Below, piece by piece: positions 16,072 to 23,152 of a stretch of 35,438 bases of DNA (its first letter is position 1; each line of letters starts with the position of its first letter). Source of the stretch: Candidatus Neomicrothrix sp. UBA2131 (lineage in GTDB: Bacteria > Actinomycetota > Acidimicrobiia > Acidimicrobiales > MedAcidi-G1); contig DCXR01000003.1 in the NCBI GenBank assembly GCA_002329075.1, positions 1 to 35,438 on the forward strand, written 5' to 3'. A program made the position numbers and the translations under genes. The notes under the pieces are model-generated. The model did not search any database, was not told the DNA's origin, and was given only the letters and a program-made list of their open reading frames with translations.

Positions 16072-16361
16072 GTGCCGGCCTGCTGGCTCGGATCACTGCA
16101 GCGGTTCTCATCCGTCCACACCTCTGGGCTACAGCGCTTCGACAGGCCCATCGGCTCGCGCCCCGGGGATGGTGGCGGCGACCACCGTTCCTGCCGGTCC
16201 CGGATCGTGGCTATTCGGCATTTCGGCAGGTCACCCAGTACGGCGACCCCGACCACCCCCCGGAGGTCGAAGATGTCCTGGTGTGGCTCGACTGGTGCCG
16301 GTCCCTTCCGGCGGCGGTCGCTGCCGGAACTTGCGACGAAGGCGCAAGGGGCGACCGGTAG
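16068..16361 (+). CDS. Small conserved actinobacterial protein, unknown function
   Basis: A 97 aa protein coupled to the ROK gene by a GTGA overlap. The core is distinctive: LIRPHLWATALRQAHRLAPRGWWRRPPFLPVPD, then YSAFRQVTQYGD, then EDVLVWLDWC. I recall similar short Trp/Arg-rich proteins in many actinobacteria, but no function. The LAPRGWWRRPPFLPVPD core lacks a membrane segment and has several aromatic and basic residues that could contact membranes or nucleic acid. The coupling and the family resemblance support it as a real gene. Confidence 0.72.
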   Translation: MSAGLLARITAAVLIRPHLWATALRQAHRLAPRGWWRRPPFLPVPDRGYSAFRQVTQYGDPDHPPEVEDVLVWLDWCRSLPAAVAAGTCDEGARGDR

Positions 16362-16364
16362 GGT
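16359..16364 (+). promoter_or_regulatory. candidate -10 element of the HNH gene
   Basis: TAGGGT is followed by 6 bases and the GTG start at 16371, fitting a leaderless mRNA. A TTGCGA at 16331-16336 lies 22 bases upstream, too far for a normal -35. Confidence 0.45.
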
Positions 16365-16370
16365 TCGGAT

Positions 16371-16880
16371 GTGGCCAACTCACTGATCCTCAATGCCACC
16401 TATGAGCCGCTTTCGATCGTGTCGACCAGGCGGGCGATCGTCCTCGTGCTGGAAGAGCGTGCGGAGGCGGTCCACACCACCGGGCGGGTCGTCCATTCGG
16501 AGTTTCTCGAGATCAGCGAGCCCTCCGTGGTTCGCCTGTCGCGTTACGTGCACGTCCCCCGTTATCGGCGTCGGGGTTTCAGTCGGAGGGCGGTCCTCCA
16601 CCGCGACGAGCATCGCTGCCAGTACTGCGGCTCGCGGGCGGAGAGCGTCGACCACGTCGTGCCGAGGAGCCGCGGGGGCGCCCACGACTGGGAGAACGTG
16701 GTTGCCGCCTGTCGTCGCTGCAACACGCGCAAGAGCGACCGGCCCCTTGCCGAGTCCGGCCTGTGGCTGCATCGGGAACCGCGGGTGCCCCGCCTCTCGA
16801 CCTGGTTCGTGATGATGGCCGGTTCCGTCCCCCGGTCCTGGGAGCCCTATCTGGACCTGGTGGCCGGCCAGACGGCGTGA
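16371..16880 (+). CDS. HNH endonuclease-family protein
   Basis: A 169 aa protein with an HNH/McrA-like nuclease fold in the C-terminal half. Zinc cysteines C83-x2-C86 (CQYC) and C114-x2-C117 (CRRC) flank VDHVVPRSRGG (D94, H95) and WENVVAACRRCN (N109, N118). The N-terminal half, starting NSLILNATYEPLSIVSTRRAIVLVL, is typical of a widespread chromosomal HNH family whose function is not established. It is not an obvious phage or intein nuclease and has no mobile-element neighbours. The GTG start is probably leaderless. The stop overlaps the lipoate-ligase-like gene (GTGA). Confidence 0.87.
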   Translation: MANSLILNATYEPLSIVSTRRAIVLVLEERAEAVHTTGRVVHSEFLEISEPSVVRLSRYVHVPRYRRRGFSRRAVLHRDEHRCQYCGSRAESVDHVVPRSRGGAHDWENVVAACRRCNTRKSDRPLAESGLWLHREPRVPRLSTWFVMMAGSVPRSWEPYLDLVAGQTA

Positions 16881-17566
16881 ACGACTGGGAGTGCGATCGG
16901 CCCCTCGGAGATGTCGCCGAGCGCCTTCTCCGGGATCCCCGCTTCGCCACCCGGCGGGTTCTCATCCATGAGGTCGATCATCCGACGCTGGTGCTCGGCA
17001 GCGCCAAGAGGGACGGACGGTGGGTACCGGACGAAGGTCGACTCCGGGCCACCGGATGCAACCTGGTCAGGCGCCGTTCCGGTGGCGGTGGTGTCCTCCT
17101 CCGTCCGGGCCATGTGCTCTGGGTGGATGTCATCCTTCCGCGTGGCGACGACCTCTGGGACGAGGATGTGGCCCGTTCGGGCCTGTGGCTGGGCGACGTC
17201 TGGGCGGCTGTGTTGGGCGGCCTCGGCCTCGATGCCGAGGTACACCGGGGACACCTCGTCGAAGGCGTCTGGTCCGATGCGGTGTGCTTCGCCGGCTGTG
17301 GTCCGGGCGAGGTGTCAGTCGGTGGTCGCAAGCTGGTTGGCATCAGCCAGCGCCGCACCCGGGAGGGCGCATGGTTCCAGTGTGCGGTTCTCCTGGAATG
17401 GCGACCCCGGGAGATGGTCGACCTGCTCGGCCTCGAACCGGTGGATCAGGTGACTGCGGAACTGGAGGCATGTGCCGTCGGCCTGGCCGACCTCCTGGCG
17501 CTGGACACGCCGGATCCCGCGGAACTGGTTGCGGCCTTCGTGGCCGCACTGCCCACAGGCGACTGA
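16877..17566 (+). CDS. Lipoate-protein ligase A-like protein
   Basis: A 229 aa protein of the biotin/lipoate protein ligase (BPL/LplA/LipB) fold. The acyl-adenylate site motif RRSGGGG is at 66-72 (family RRxSGGGxV), and the catalytic-type Lys is K152 in GGRKLVGISQRR. There is a conserved WSDAVCFAG segment. Members attach lipoate or octanoate to dehydrogenase E2 subunits and the glycine-cleavage H protein, or transfer between them. Whether this one activates free lipoate or acts as an octanoyl transferase is not clear. It lacks the C-terminal accessory domain of E. coli LplA. It is coupled by GTGA to the HNH gene and is the last gene before the mraZ promoter. Confidence 0.78.
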   Translation: MNDWECDRPLGDVAERLLRDPRFATRRVLIHEVDHPTLVLGSAKRDGRWVPDEGRLRATGCNLVRRRSGGGGVLLRPGHVLWVDVILPRGDDLWDEDVARSGLWLGDVWAAVLGGLGLDAEVHRGHLVEGVWSDAVCFAGCGPGEVSVGGRKLVGISQRRTREGAWFQCAVLLEWRPREMVDLLGLEPVDQVTAELEACAVGLADLLALDTPDPAELVAAFVAALPTGD

Positions 17567-17631
17567 CCCATTCGGTCCCGGCTTCCTGGTCGGTGACTTG
17601 GCGGGAAAACGCGCCCTGGTGGGGCGATGAC

Positions 17632-17661
17632 TTGCGTGTGTGGGTCAAATGCCCATAGAGT
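17632..17661 (+). promoter_or_regulatory. mraZ promoter
   Basis: TTGCGT (17632-17637), an 18-base spacer and TAGAGT (17656-17661) form a good sigma-70-like promoter, about 90 bases of leader ahead of mraZ. The spacer, -10 and start region are covered by the MraZ-type repeats. Confidence 0.65.
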
Positions 17662-17690
17662 GGCGCAAAGTGGAGTCAAAGGGGGAGTCG
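17641..17690 (+). promoter_or_regulatory. Putative MraZ operator, 10-bp-periodic repeats
   Basis: Five consecutive 10-base units start at 17641: TGGGTCAAAT, GCCCATAGAG, TGGCGCAAAG, TGGAGTCAAA, GGGGGAGTCG. Four of the five begin with a GG-core (T/G-GG-N) followed by an AAA- or AGT-type spacer, and the second is degenerate. MraZ of other bacteria binds direct TGGG-type repeats one helical turn apart in its own promoter. The position over the -10 fits autorepression. Confidence 0.65.
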
Positions 17691-17703
17691 ATATCTCCCC
17701 TTT
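17678..17703 (+). promoter_or_regulatory. Hairpin in the mraZ leader
   Basis: AAA(G)GGGGAG and CTCCCCTTT pair around a TCGATAT loop (9 bp with one bulged G). It overlaps the last operator units and lies in the 5' leader, 54 bases before the start codon. No T-run follows, so it is not a classic terminator. A role in mRNA stability is possible. Confidence 0.45.
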
Positions 17704-17757
17704 CCAATCTCGAGTCCACGAACCAGATCCACGATCCGGAGAGGAGGGGAGAGCGAC

Positions 17758-18192
17758 ATGGCCTTCGATGTATTCGTCGGCACCTTCGAACACACACTGG
17801 ACGACAAGGGACGCATCGTCCTTCCCGCCCGGTTCCGGTCCCACTTCGCCGACGGCGGGTATCTCACCCTGAGGGAGGGTTGCGTTGAACTGCGGAGCAC
17901 CGTGGAGTTCATAGGCATGGTCGACCGCATGCAGGCGAAGGTACACGACGGCGAGGGCAACCTGAGACTGCCCGAGGCGTTGGGGGCGGCGTCCCAACTG
18001 GTGCAACCGGATGCCCAGGGCCGCGTCACCCTGTCAGCACGATTCCAGAAGGATGCCGCCCTCGAGCGGGAGGTCGTGCTCGTCGGTGCGATCGACACGA
18101 TCAAGATCTATGCGGCATCGACCTGGCGCGAGGTGGAACGGTCAAACGCCACCGTCGTCGCCGAGGCGTACCGCCAGGGCATCGGAATCTGA
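17758..18192 (+). CDS. mraZ: Transcriptional regulator MraZ
   Basis: First gene of the division and cell-wall cluster; a ring-forming DNA-binding protein that usually represses the cluster. It has 144 aa, a normal length. Two AbrB-like halves each carry a DxxxR element: TLDDKGRIVLPARFR near the start and PDAQGRVTLSARFQ in the middle. It ends with VGAIDTIKIYAASTW. The ribosome site is very strong (GAGAGGAGGGGAGAG upstream of ATG 17758). Repeats typical of MraZ operators cover its promoter, so autoregulation is likely. A 221-base gap with a large RNA hairpin separates it from rsmH. Confidence 0.96.
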   Translation: MAFDVFVGTFEHTLDDKGRIVLPARFRSHFADGGYLTLREGCVELRSTVEFIGMVDRMQAKVHDGEGNLRLPEALGAASQLVQPDAQGRVTLSARFQKDAALEREVVLVGAIDTIKIYAASTWREVERSNATVVAEAYRQGIGI

Positions 18193-18251
18193 GCCAGAGG
18201 GAAGAGGAGGTGGCACGGCGCAACTCGACCACGAGGACGAGGAACGGCGAA

Positions 18252-18385
18252 CCCTGCCGTCCTTCGACAGTCCCCCGATCGGCAGGATGGGAGGTCCCTA
18301 CTCCGCCCGCTTGCCATCCAGCCCGCCCGGGAGAGAAATCCCGGCGTGCGCCCGCTGATCGGGGGACTGTCGAGGGACGGAGGGG
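18252..18385 (+). ncRNA. Long structured RNA between mraZ and rsmH (mraW-RNA-like)
   Basis: Arms 18257-18283 and 18354-18380 can form 27 consecutive base pairs with only two G-U wobbles. The helix extends by four more pairs (18252-18255 with 18382-18385) past one G-A mismatch. The 70-base interior can fold into two hairpins: GGATGG (18285-18290) with CCATCC (18314-18319), and CCGGGA (18327-18332) with TCCCGG (18339-18344) closing a GAGAAA loop. This gives a three-way junction. The position is that of the mraW RNA motif described upstream of mraW/rsmH in actinobacteria. Identity with that family is likely but not checked. It ends 28 bases before the rsmH start, which has only a weak ribosome site. 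Confidence 0.68.
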
Positions 18386-18413
18386 GCATCGCCACTCCTG
18401 CAACGCCGAGATC

Positions 18414-19403
18414 ATGAACACGTCCACTCCCGACGAGAACGCCGGCGAAACCCCGGACGACGGGTTCTCGCACCTTCCGGTCATGCTTGACGAGGTCGTC
18501 TCTGCCCTCGCACCGGCCCCGGCCGGGACCCTGCTCGACGCCACACTGGGAGGCGGTGGCCATGCCGTCGCCCTCCTGGAGGCCCGACCCGACTGCCGAC
18601 TGCTCGGCATCGACCGCGACGCCACCGCCCTCGAATCTGCCGGCCGCCGCCTGACCTCCTTCGGTGACCGGGTCCAACTCGTACACGCAGCCTTCGGTGA
18701 CCTCGGTGGCCTCCTCGACGATGGCCTCGACGGCGAACCCCTTGCCGGCTTCCTGTTCGATCTCGGTGTCTCCTCGCCCCAGGTCGACCGTCCGGATAGG
18801 GGGTTCAGTTACCGGCAGCCCGGTCCGCTCGACATGCGGATGGACCGCCGTCAGGCCATGACCGCAGCCGACGTCGTCAACGGCTACACAGAATCCGACC
18901 TCGCAGCGGCGCTCCGGACCCACGGTGACGAGCGGTACGCCCGCCGGATCGCAGCGGTGCTGGTCGCATCTCGCCCCATCGCCGACACACTCCAACTGGC
19001 GGACCTTGTCCGTGAGGCGATCCCGGCACCGGCCCGACGCCGTGGCGGCCATCCGGCCAAGCGCACGTTCCAGGCCCTGCGCATCGAGGTCAACGGTGAA
19101 CTGTCCCAACTGCCCGACGCCCTCGATGTCGCCATCGAATGCCTGGTTCCCGGTGGTCGGGGAGTGGTACTCGCCTACCACTCCGGCGAGGACCGGATCG
19201 TCAAGGAGCGCTTCGACCAGGCGGCAACCGGTGGATGCACGTGTCCAGCCCGACTGCCCTGCGGATGTGGGGCCTTGGCGACCGCCCGGACCCTCCGACG
19301 TGGTGCCCGTCGGCCCTCCGAGGCGGAACAGGTCCGCAATCCACGGGCAGCGAGTGCCCGCCTCCGGGTCCTCGAGCGGACGAATCCGGAGAAGCGACCA
19401 TGA
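18414..19403 (+). CDS. rsmH: 16S rRNA m4C1402 methyltransferase RsmH (MraW)
   Basis: This SAM-dependent enzyme methylates N4 of C1402 in the ribosomal decoding centre. The 329 aa product shows HLPVMLDEVV, the SAM site LLDATLGGGGHA (41-51), GIDRDATAL, FDLGVSSPQVDRPDRGFSYR, PAKRTFQALRIEVN and a late HSGEDRIVKERF. The last block is usually HSLEDRIVK; Gly replaces Leu here. A cysteine cluster (CTCPARLPCGCG) follows, as in many actinobacterial forms. ATG 18414 gives an about 20-residue acidic head before the conserved part. The open frame continues upstream to 18210, but that stretch is the RNA hairpin and reads as Arg/Pro-rich noise. Its stop overlaps ftsL (ATGA). Confidence 0.95.
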   Translation: MNTSTPDENAGETPDDGFSHLPVMLDEVVSALAPAPAGTLLDATLGGGGHAVALLEARPDCRLLGIDRDATALESAGRRLTSFGDRVQLVHAAFGDLGGLLDDGLDGEPLAGFLFDLGVSSPQVDRPDRGFSYRQPGPLDMRMDRRQAMTAADVVNGYTESDLAAALRTHGDERYARRIAAVLVASRPIADTLQLADLVREAIPAPARRRGGHPAKRTFQALRIEVNGELSQLPDALDVAIECLVPGGRGVVLAYHSGEDRIVKERFDQAATGGCTCPARLPCGCGALATARTLRRGARRPSEAEQVRNPRAASARLRVLERTNPEKRP

Positions 19404-19849
19404 CCGCCGTCCTGCGCCTGCCCCGCCCGCTCCGCCGTCTGGCGCCCTCCCCGCGATCCGGAACGCCCGTCTCGACCCCGACGTCCATTCCTGATGCGGG
19501 CATCGCCACCGATGCCCGTGCAGTGATCGGGCCGTTGGCGATCTTCAGCGTCATCGCAGTCTTCCTGGCAGCCCTGCTGCTCGCGGGCTTCCACAGCGTC
19601 CTCGTCGACACCCAGTTCGAGGTCGACCGCCTCCAGCGTCGACTTGACGACGGACGGGAGCAGTCCCAGATACTCCGCATGGAGGTAGCACGCCTCGAGA
19701 GCCCTGAACGGATCCTCCACGTCGCCCAGGGGCGTCTCGGAATGGTGCCACCACCCGAGCGGGTCTATCTCCCCACCGTCCTTCCCGGTGACCCGGCTCA
19801 TCCGATCCCGGCACCCGTCGGGAACCCGTTCGGGACACTCCACCGATGA
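19400..19849 (+). CDS. ftsL: FtsL-like septum formation protein
   Basis: A 149 aa bitopic membrane protein of the FtsL/DivIC type. It has an about 42-residue cytoplasmic basic/Pro-rich head, one membrane helix (about 43-65), and an outer coiled coil (FEVDRLQRRLDDGREQSQILRMEVARLESPERI). A conserved-type IxxxAxxxLGMVPP segment follows, then a Pro-rich tail. FtsL bridges FtsQ and the FtsW-FtsI synthase at the septum. Sequence identity in this family is low, so the call rests on topology, the LGMVPP block and the position between rsmH and ftsI. It overlaps both neighbours by 4 bases. Confidence 0.88.
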   Translation: MTAVLRLPRPLRRLAPSPRSGTPVSTPTSIPDAGIATDARAVIGPLAIFSVIAVFLAALLLAGFHSVLVDTQFEVDRLQRRLDDGREQSQILRMEVARLESPERILHVAQGRLGMVPPPERVYLPTVLPGDPAHPIPAPVGNPFGTLHR

Positions 19850-21735
19850 GCCGACGTCCGGATCCCGTCGCCACTCGTGGTCGGGGGTCGCGGCGCGTCG
19901 TCCCCCTCCGCAAGACGGCCCGCAGCCTCTGGTGGCGCTGCACCGTCACCGGCCTCACCTTCGTGCTGATCGCCGGAGCGCTCGTCTGGCGCCTCGTGTC
20001 ACTCCAGATCCTCGAGCCCGACCGGTACCTCGCCCACGGAGCCAGACAGCGCATCAGCACGATCGAACTTCCGGCGGCCCGGGGTGCCATCCTCGACCGG
20101 AACGGTGTGGACCTCGCACTCTCGGTGCCGCTCCAGACCGTCGCCGCCAACCCCAGGCTCATCGAAGACCCGATCCGTGCCGCCCGGGCCCTCGCCCAGA
20201 TCGTGGACACCGACGTCGAGACCCTCGAACAGCGGCTCGGCAACGGCAAGGCCTTCGTCTACGTCGAGCGACAGGTATCCGAGGACGTGGCTGAATCGGC
20301 ACTGGCCCTGGACCTCAACGGCGTCTTCTCCATCCAGGAACGGGCCAGGGTGCGACCGGGAGAGGACTCGGCGATCGCTCTCCTCGGCCGCACAGACATC
20401 GACGACGTCGGGGTCAGCGGGCTCGAGTACGTCTTCGAGGAAGTGCTCTCCGGCACCCCGGGCGAGCTGATCGTGGAAACGGGGGCACGAGGCTCCACCA
20501 TCCCTGGCGGTGAGTACCAGATCGAGCAGGCGGCCCTCGGCAACGACCTCGTCCTGTCGATCGACCGGTCGCTGCAGTTCGAGGCAGAACGCCTCCTTGC
20601 CGAAGGAGTCGAGACGGCAGGAGGCGAGGCGGGGATCCTCCTCGCCATGGACCCGAAGACCGGCGAGATCCTGGCCTCGGCTGCGGTCGTGCGGGAAGAG
20701 GGGGAGGTGCGCCCCTCCAGCGAACACCGTGCCGCCACCTGGAGTTACGAGCCCGGTTCGATCATGAAGCCGCTCACCTTCTCCGCCGTACTCGACAGCG
20801 GTCTCGGCGCACCGTCCTCAGTGCGTGAGGTGCCGGGTTGGGTCCACGTCCATGACAGCGACTTCCGGGATTCCTTCCCACACGAGGAGGAACAGTGGTC
20901 GATAGCCGACATCCTCCACCGGTCCTCGAACGTCGGAACAATCCTCTGGGCGGTCGACCTCGGCGAAGACCGCCTCTACGAGCGCCTGCTCGACTTCGGA
21001 CTGGGCCGGCCCACTGAACTGGACTTCCCCGGAGAGGCATCCGGCATCCTGGCCGCCGTCGGCAAGTGGTCGGGTACCTCCCTCCCGACCATCGCCATCG
21101 GACAGGGGGTCGCCGTGACACCAGTCCAGATGGTCACGGCGTTCTCGACGATCGCCAACGGGGGGCACCGACCCGCGCCCACCCTGGTCCTCGGAACGCG
21201 GGATACTACGGGTGTGTTCCAACCCGCTGATCGCGCCACCACAGAGCAGGTCATCGATCCGGAGTCGGCCCTACAACTCCTCGGGATGCTCGAGCGGGTG
21301 GTCGAGTCGGGTACCGGTACGAGGGGCCAGGTGCCCGGCTACCGGGTGGCGGGCAAGACCGGCACCGCCTGGAAGCCTCGTCCCGAGGGCGGATACGGGG
21401 AGGGCTCCGGAAACATCGACTACGTCGCCAGCTTCGTGGGGATGCTTCCCGCAGAGGATCCGGAACTCGTGGTGCTGGTGGTCGTCGACGAGCCAGCGCT
21501 GAGCACCTATTCCGGTGGCAGAGCCGCGGCGCCGATCTTCGCCGAGTTCGCACAGTTCGCGGTCCGGCAACGCCGGATTCCATCCGAAGCCGAGCGCATC
21601 GGCCTCGAGGAGACAGGCCGGGTGATGGCGGCGACGCCTGCCCAGGTTGCGGCCCTCGAGGCAGCGGAGGCATTGGCACGCGAGGAAGCCGAGCGGAGTT
21701 CCGACGAGGTCGCCGCGGCGTCGACCGGGGACTGA
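19846..21735 (+). CDS. ftsI: Septal peptidoglycan transpeptidase FtsI (class B PBP)
   Basis: A 629 aa penicillin-binding protein that cross-links septal peptidoglycan with FtsW. A single N-terminal membrane anchor (about 32-53) precedes the pedestal domain (RGAILDRNGVDLALS). The transpeptidase domain has the nucleophile in S305-I-M-K308, S360-S-N362 and K504-T-G506. It ends with an Ala/Glu-rich tail (VAALEAAEALAREEAERSSDE). No PASTA domains are present. ATG 19846 overlaps ftsL by 4 bases. The spacing to murE is 1 base. Confidence 0.95.
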   Translation: MSRRPDPVATRGRGSRRVVPLRKTARSLWWRCTVTGLTFVLIAGALVWRLVSLQILEPDRYLAHGARQRISTIELPAARGAILDRNGVDLALSVPLQTVAANPRLIEDPIRAARALAQIVDTDVETLEQRLGNGKAFVYVERQVSEDVAESALALDLNGVFSIQERARVRPGEDSAIALLGRTDIDDVGVSGLEYVFEEVLSGTPGELIVETGARGSTIPGGEYQIEQAALGNDLVLSIDRSLQFEAERLLAEGVETAGGEAGILLAMDPKTGEILASAAVVREEGEVRPSSEHRAATWSYEPGSIMKPLTFSAVLDSGLGAPSSVREVPGWVHVHDSDFRDSFPHEEEQWSIADILHRSSNVGTILWAVDLGEDRLYERLLDFGLGRPTELDFPGEASGILAAVGKWSGTSLPTIAIGQGVAVTPVQMVTAFSTIANGGHRPAPTLVLGTRDTTGVFQPADRATTEQVIDPESALQLLGMLERVVESGTGTRGQVPGYRVAGKTGTAWKPRPEGGYGEGSGNIDYVASFVGMLPAEDPELVVLVVVDEPALSTYSGGRAAAPIFAEFAQFAVRQRRIPSEAERIGLEETGRVMAATPAQVAALEAAEALAREEAERSSDEVAAASTGD

Positions 21736-21736
21736 C

Positions 21737-23152
21737 ATGGACCTGGGCGAGCTCCTCGAGGCAGCGCGCCACGTGTGGGGCGACGGGTTCGGTGCCGATG
21801 GGATCGGCGCCCCCGGGATCGATGTCACGGGCATCGCCTATGACTCACGTCGGGTTGTTCCAGGGGACCTGTTCTGCTGTCTGCCGGGCACCCTTGCCGA
21901 CGGACACGACCACGCACAGGAGGCGGTGGCCGCCGGTGCCGCTGCGCTCCTCGTCGAACGCCACCTCGACCTGGAGGTCGACCAGGTGGTCGTGCCCGAC
22001 GCCCGCCGGTCCATGGCGCTGCTCGCCACCGTCCTCCACGACTTCCCGTCCCGGCGGCTGGCAGTGGTCGGGGTGACGGGAACCAACGGCAAGACCAGCG
22101 TCGTACGCATGCTCGTCGGGGTCCTCCGCCAGAGCGGTCGACACGTTGCAGAGTCGGGGACGCTCACCGGAGACCGGACCACCCCCGAGGCCCCGGATCT
22201 GCATGCCCGCTTGGCGGCCTGGGCGGACGAGGGCGTGGACGTCGTGTGCATGGAGGTTTCATCCCATGCCCTGGCACAGCACCGGGTGGACGGCATCGGG
22301 TTCTCCGCTGTGGCGTACACGAACCTGACACGGGACCACCTCGACTACCACGGGTCGATGGACGCCTATGCGTCGGCCAAGAAGCGCCTCCTCGAACGGG
22401 AGTTCTCCAGCCGTGCGGTTGTCGTCGTGGACGACGCTTCCGGAAGACAGCGTGCGGCGGCGGGAAGGCGCTCGGGCCTCGAGGTAGTGGAGGTGGCGAC
22501 GTCAGAAGCATCGGCCGTTGTCGGCAGGGACGGATCCCGGTTCACATGGCGGAACGGGGAGGTCGACCTTGCGCTTCCCGGTGGTTTCGCCGTGACGAAT
22601 GCACTGGTGGTCGCCGAGCTTGCTGTCCTCGTCGGCATGCCGGTTGCGGATGTACGTGTGGCTCTTGGCCTGCTCCAGTCGGTACCCGGCCGTTTCGAGT
22701 CCCTTCCCGAGGTGGCCGGCATCCGTGTGGTCATCGACTATGCGCACACCCCCGATGCGCTCACGGCCGCCCTGGCCGCTGCCCGGGAGGTGTCGGACGG
22801 CCGGGTCCTGTGTGTCTTCGGGTGCGGTGGAGGACGGGACCGTGGCAAGCGGCCTGAAATGGGTGGAGTCGCCCAGTCGGGAGCCGATGTGGTCGTGGTG
22901 ACGTCGGACAATCCGAGGGATGAACCACCCGAGGGGGTCATTGCGGACATTCTTTCGGGTATGGATGCCTCGGAGGTGATCGTCGAACCGGATCGACGCG
23001 CTGCAATCGCGACGGCGATCGGGATCGCCCGGTCCGGCGACCTGGTCCTGGTTGCCGGCAAGGGCCATGAGGCGATGCAGCATGTCGGTACCGACCTCGT
23101 GCCGTTCGACGATCGCGTGGTCGCCGCAGAGATACTGGGGCTGAGTTCGTGA
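21737..23152 (+). CDS. murE: UDP-MurNAc-tripeptide synthetase MurE, meso-diaminopimelate type
   Basis: This ligase adds the third residue to the peptidoglycan stem peptide. In 471 aa it has the substrate-domain block TGIAYDSRRVVPGDLF, the ATP loop TGTNGKT (114-120), MEVSSHAL, NLTRDHLDYHG, a Lys in YASAKK that is normally carbamylated, IDYAHTPDAL, and DNPRDEPP at 391-398. DNPR is the signature for meso-diaminopimelate, so the wall is predicted to be the DAP type. GTGA overlap with mraY. murF, which usually follows murE, is not here. Confidence 0.96.
   Translation: MDLGELLEAARHVWGDGFGADGIGAPGIDVTGIAYDSRRVVPGDLFCCLPGTLADGHDHAQEAVAAGAAALLVERHLDLEVDQVVVPDARRSMALLATVLHDFPSRRLAVVGVTGTNGKTSVVRMLVGVLRQSGRHVAESGTLTGDRTTPEAPDLHARLAAWADEGVDVVCMEVSSHALAQHRVDGIGFSAVAYTNLTRDHLDYHGSMDAYASAKKRLLEREFSSRAVVVVDDASGRQRAAAGRRSGLEVVEVATSEASAVVGRDGSRFTWRNGEVDLALPGGFAVTNALVVAELAVLVGMPVADVRVALGLLQSVPGRFESLPEVAGIRVVIDYAHTPDALTAALAAAREVSDGRVLCVFGCGGGRDRGKRPEMGGVAQSGADVVVVTSDNPRDEPPEGVIADILSGMDASEVIVEPDRRAAIATAIGIARSGDLVLVAGKGHEAMQHVGTDLVPFDDRVVAAEILGLSS

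Noticed and set aside
17567..17631. Possible terminator after the lipoate-ligase-like gene
   Set aside because: No stem with a following T-run is visible in this stretch.
18210..18413. N-terminal extension of RsmH, since the frame is open from 18210
   Set aside because: The stretch is explained by a long RNA inverted repeat; the translation is Arg/Pro-rich and unlike any RsmH. The family start fits ATG 18414.
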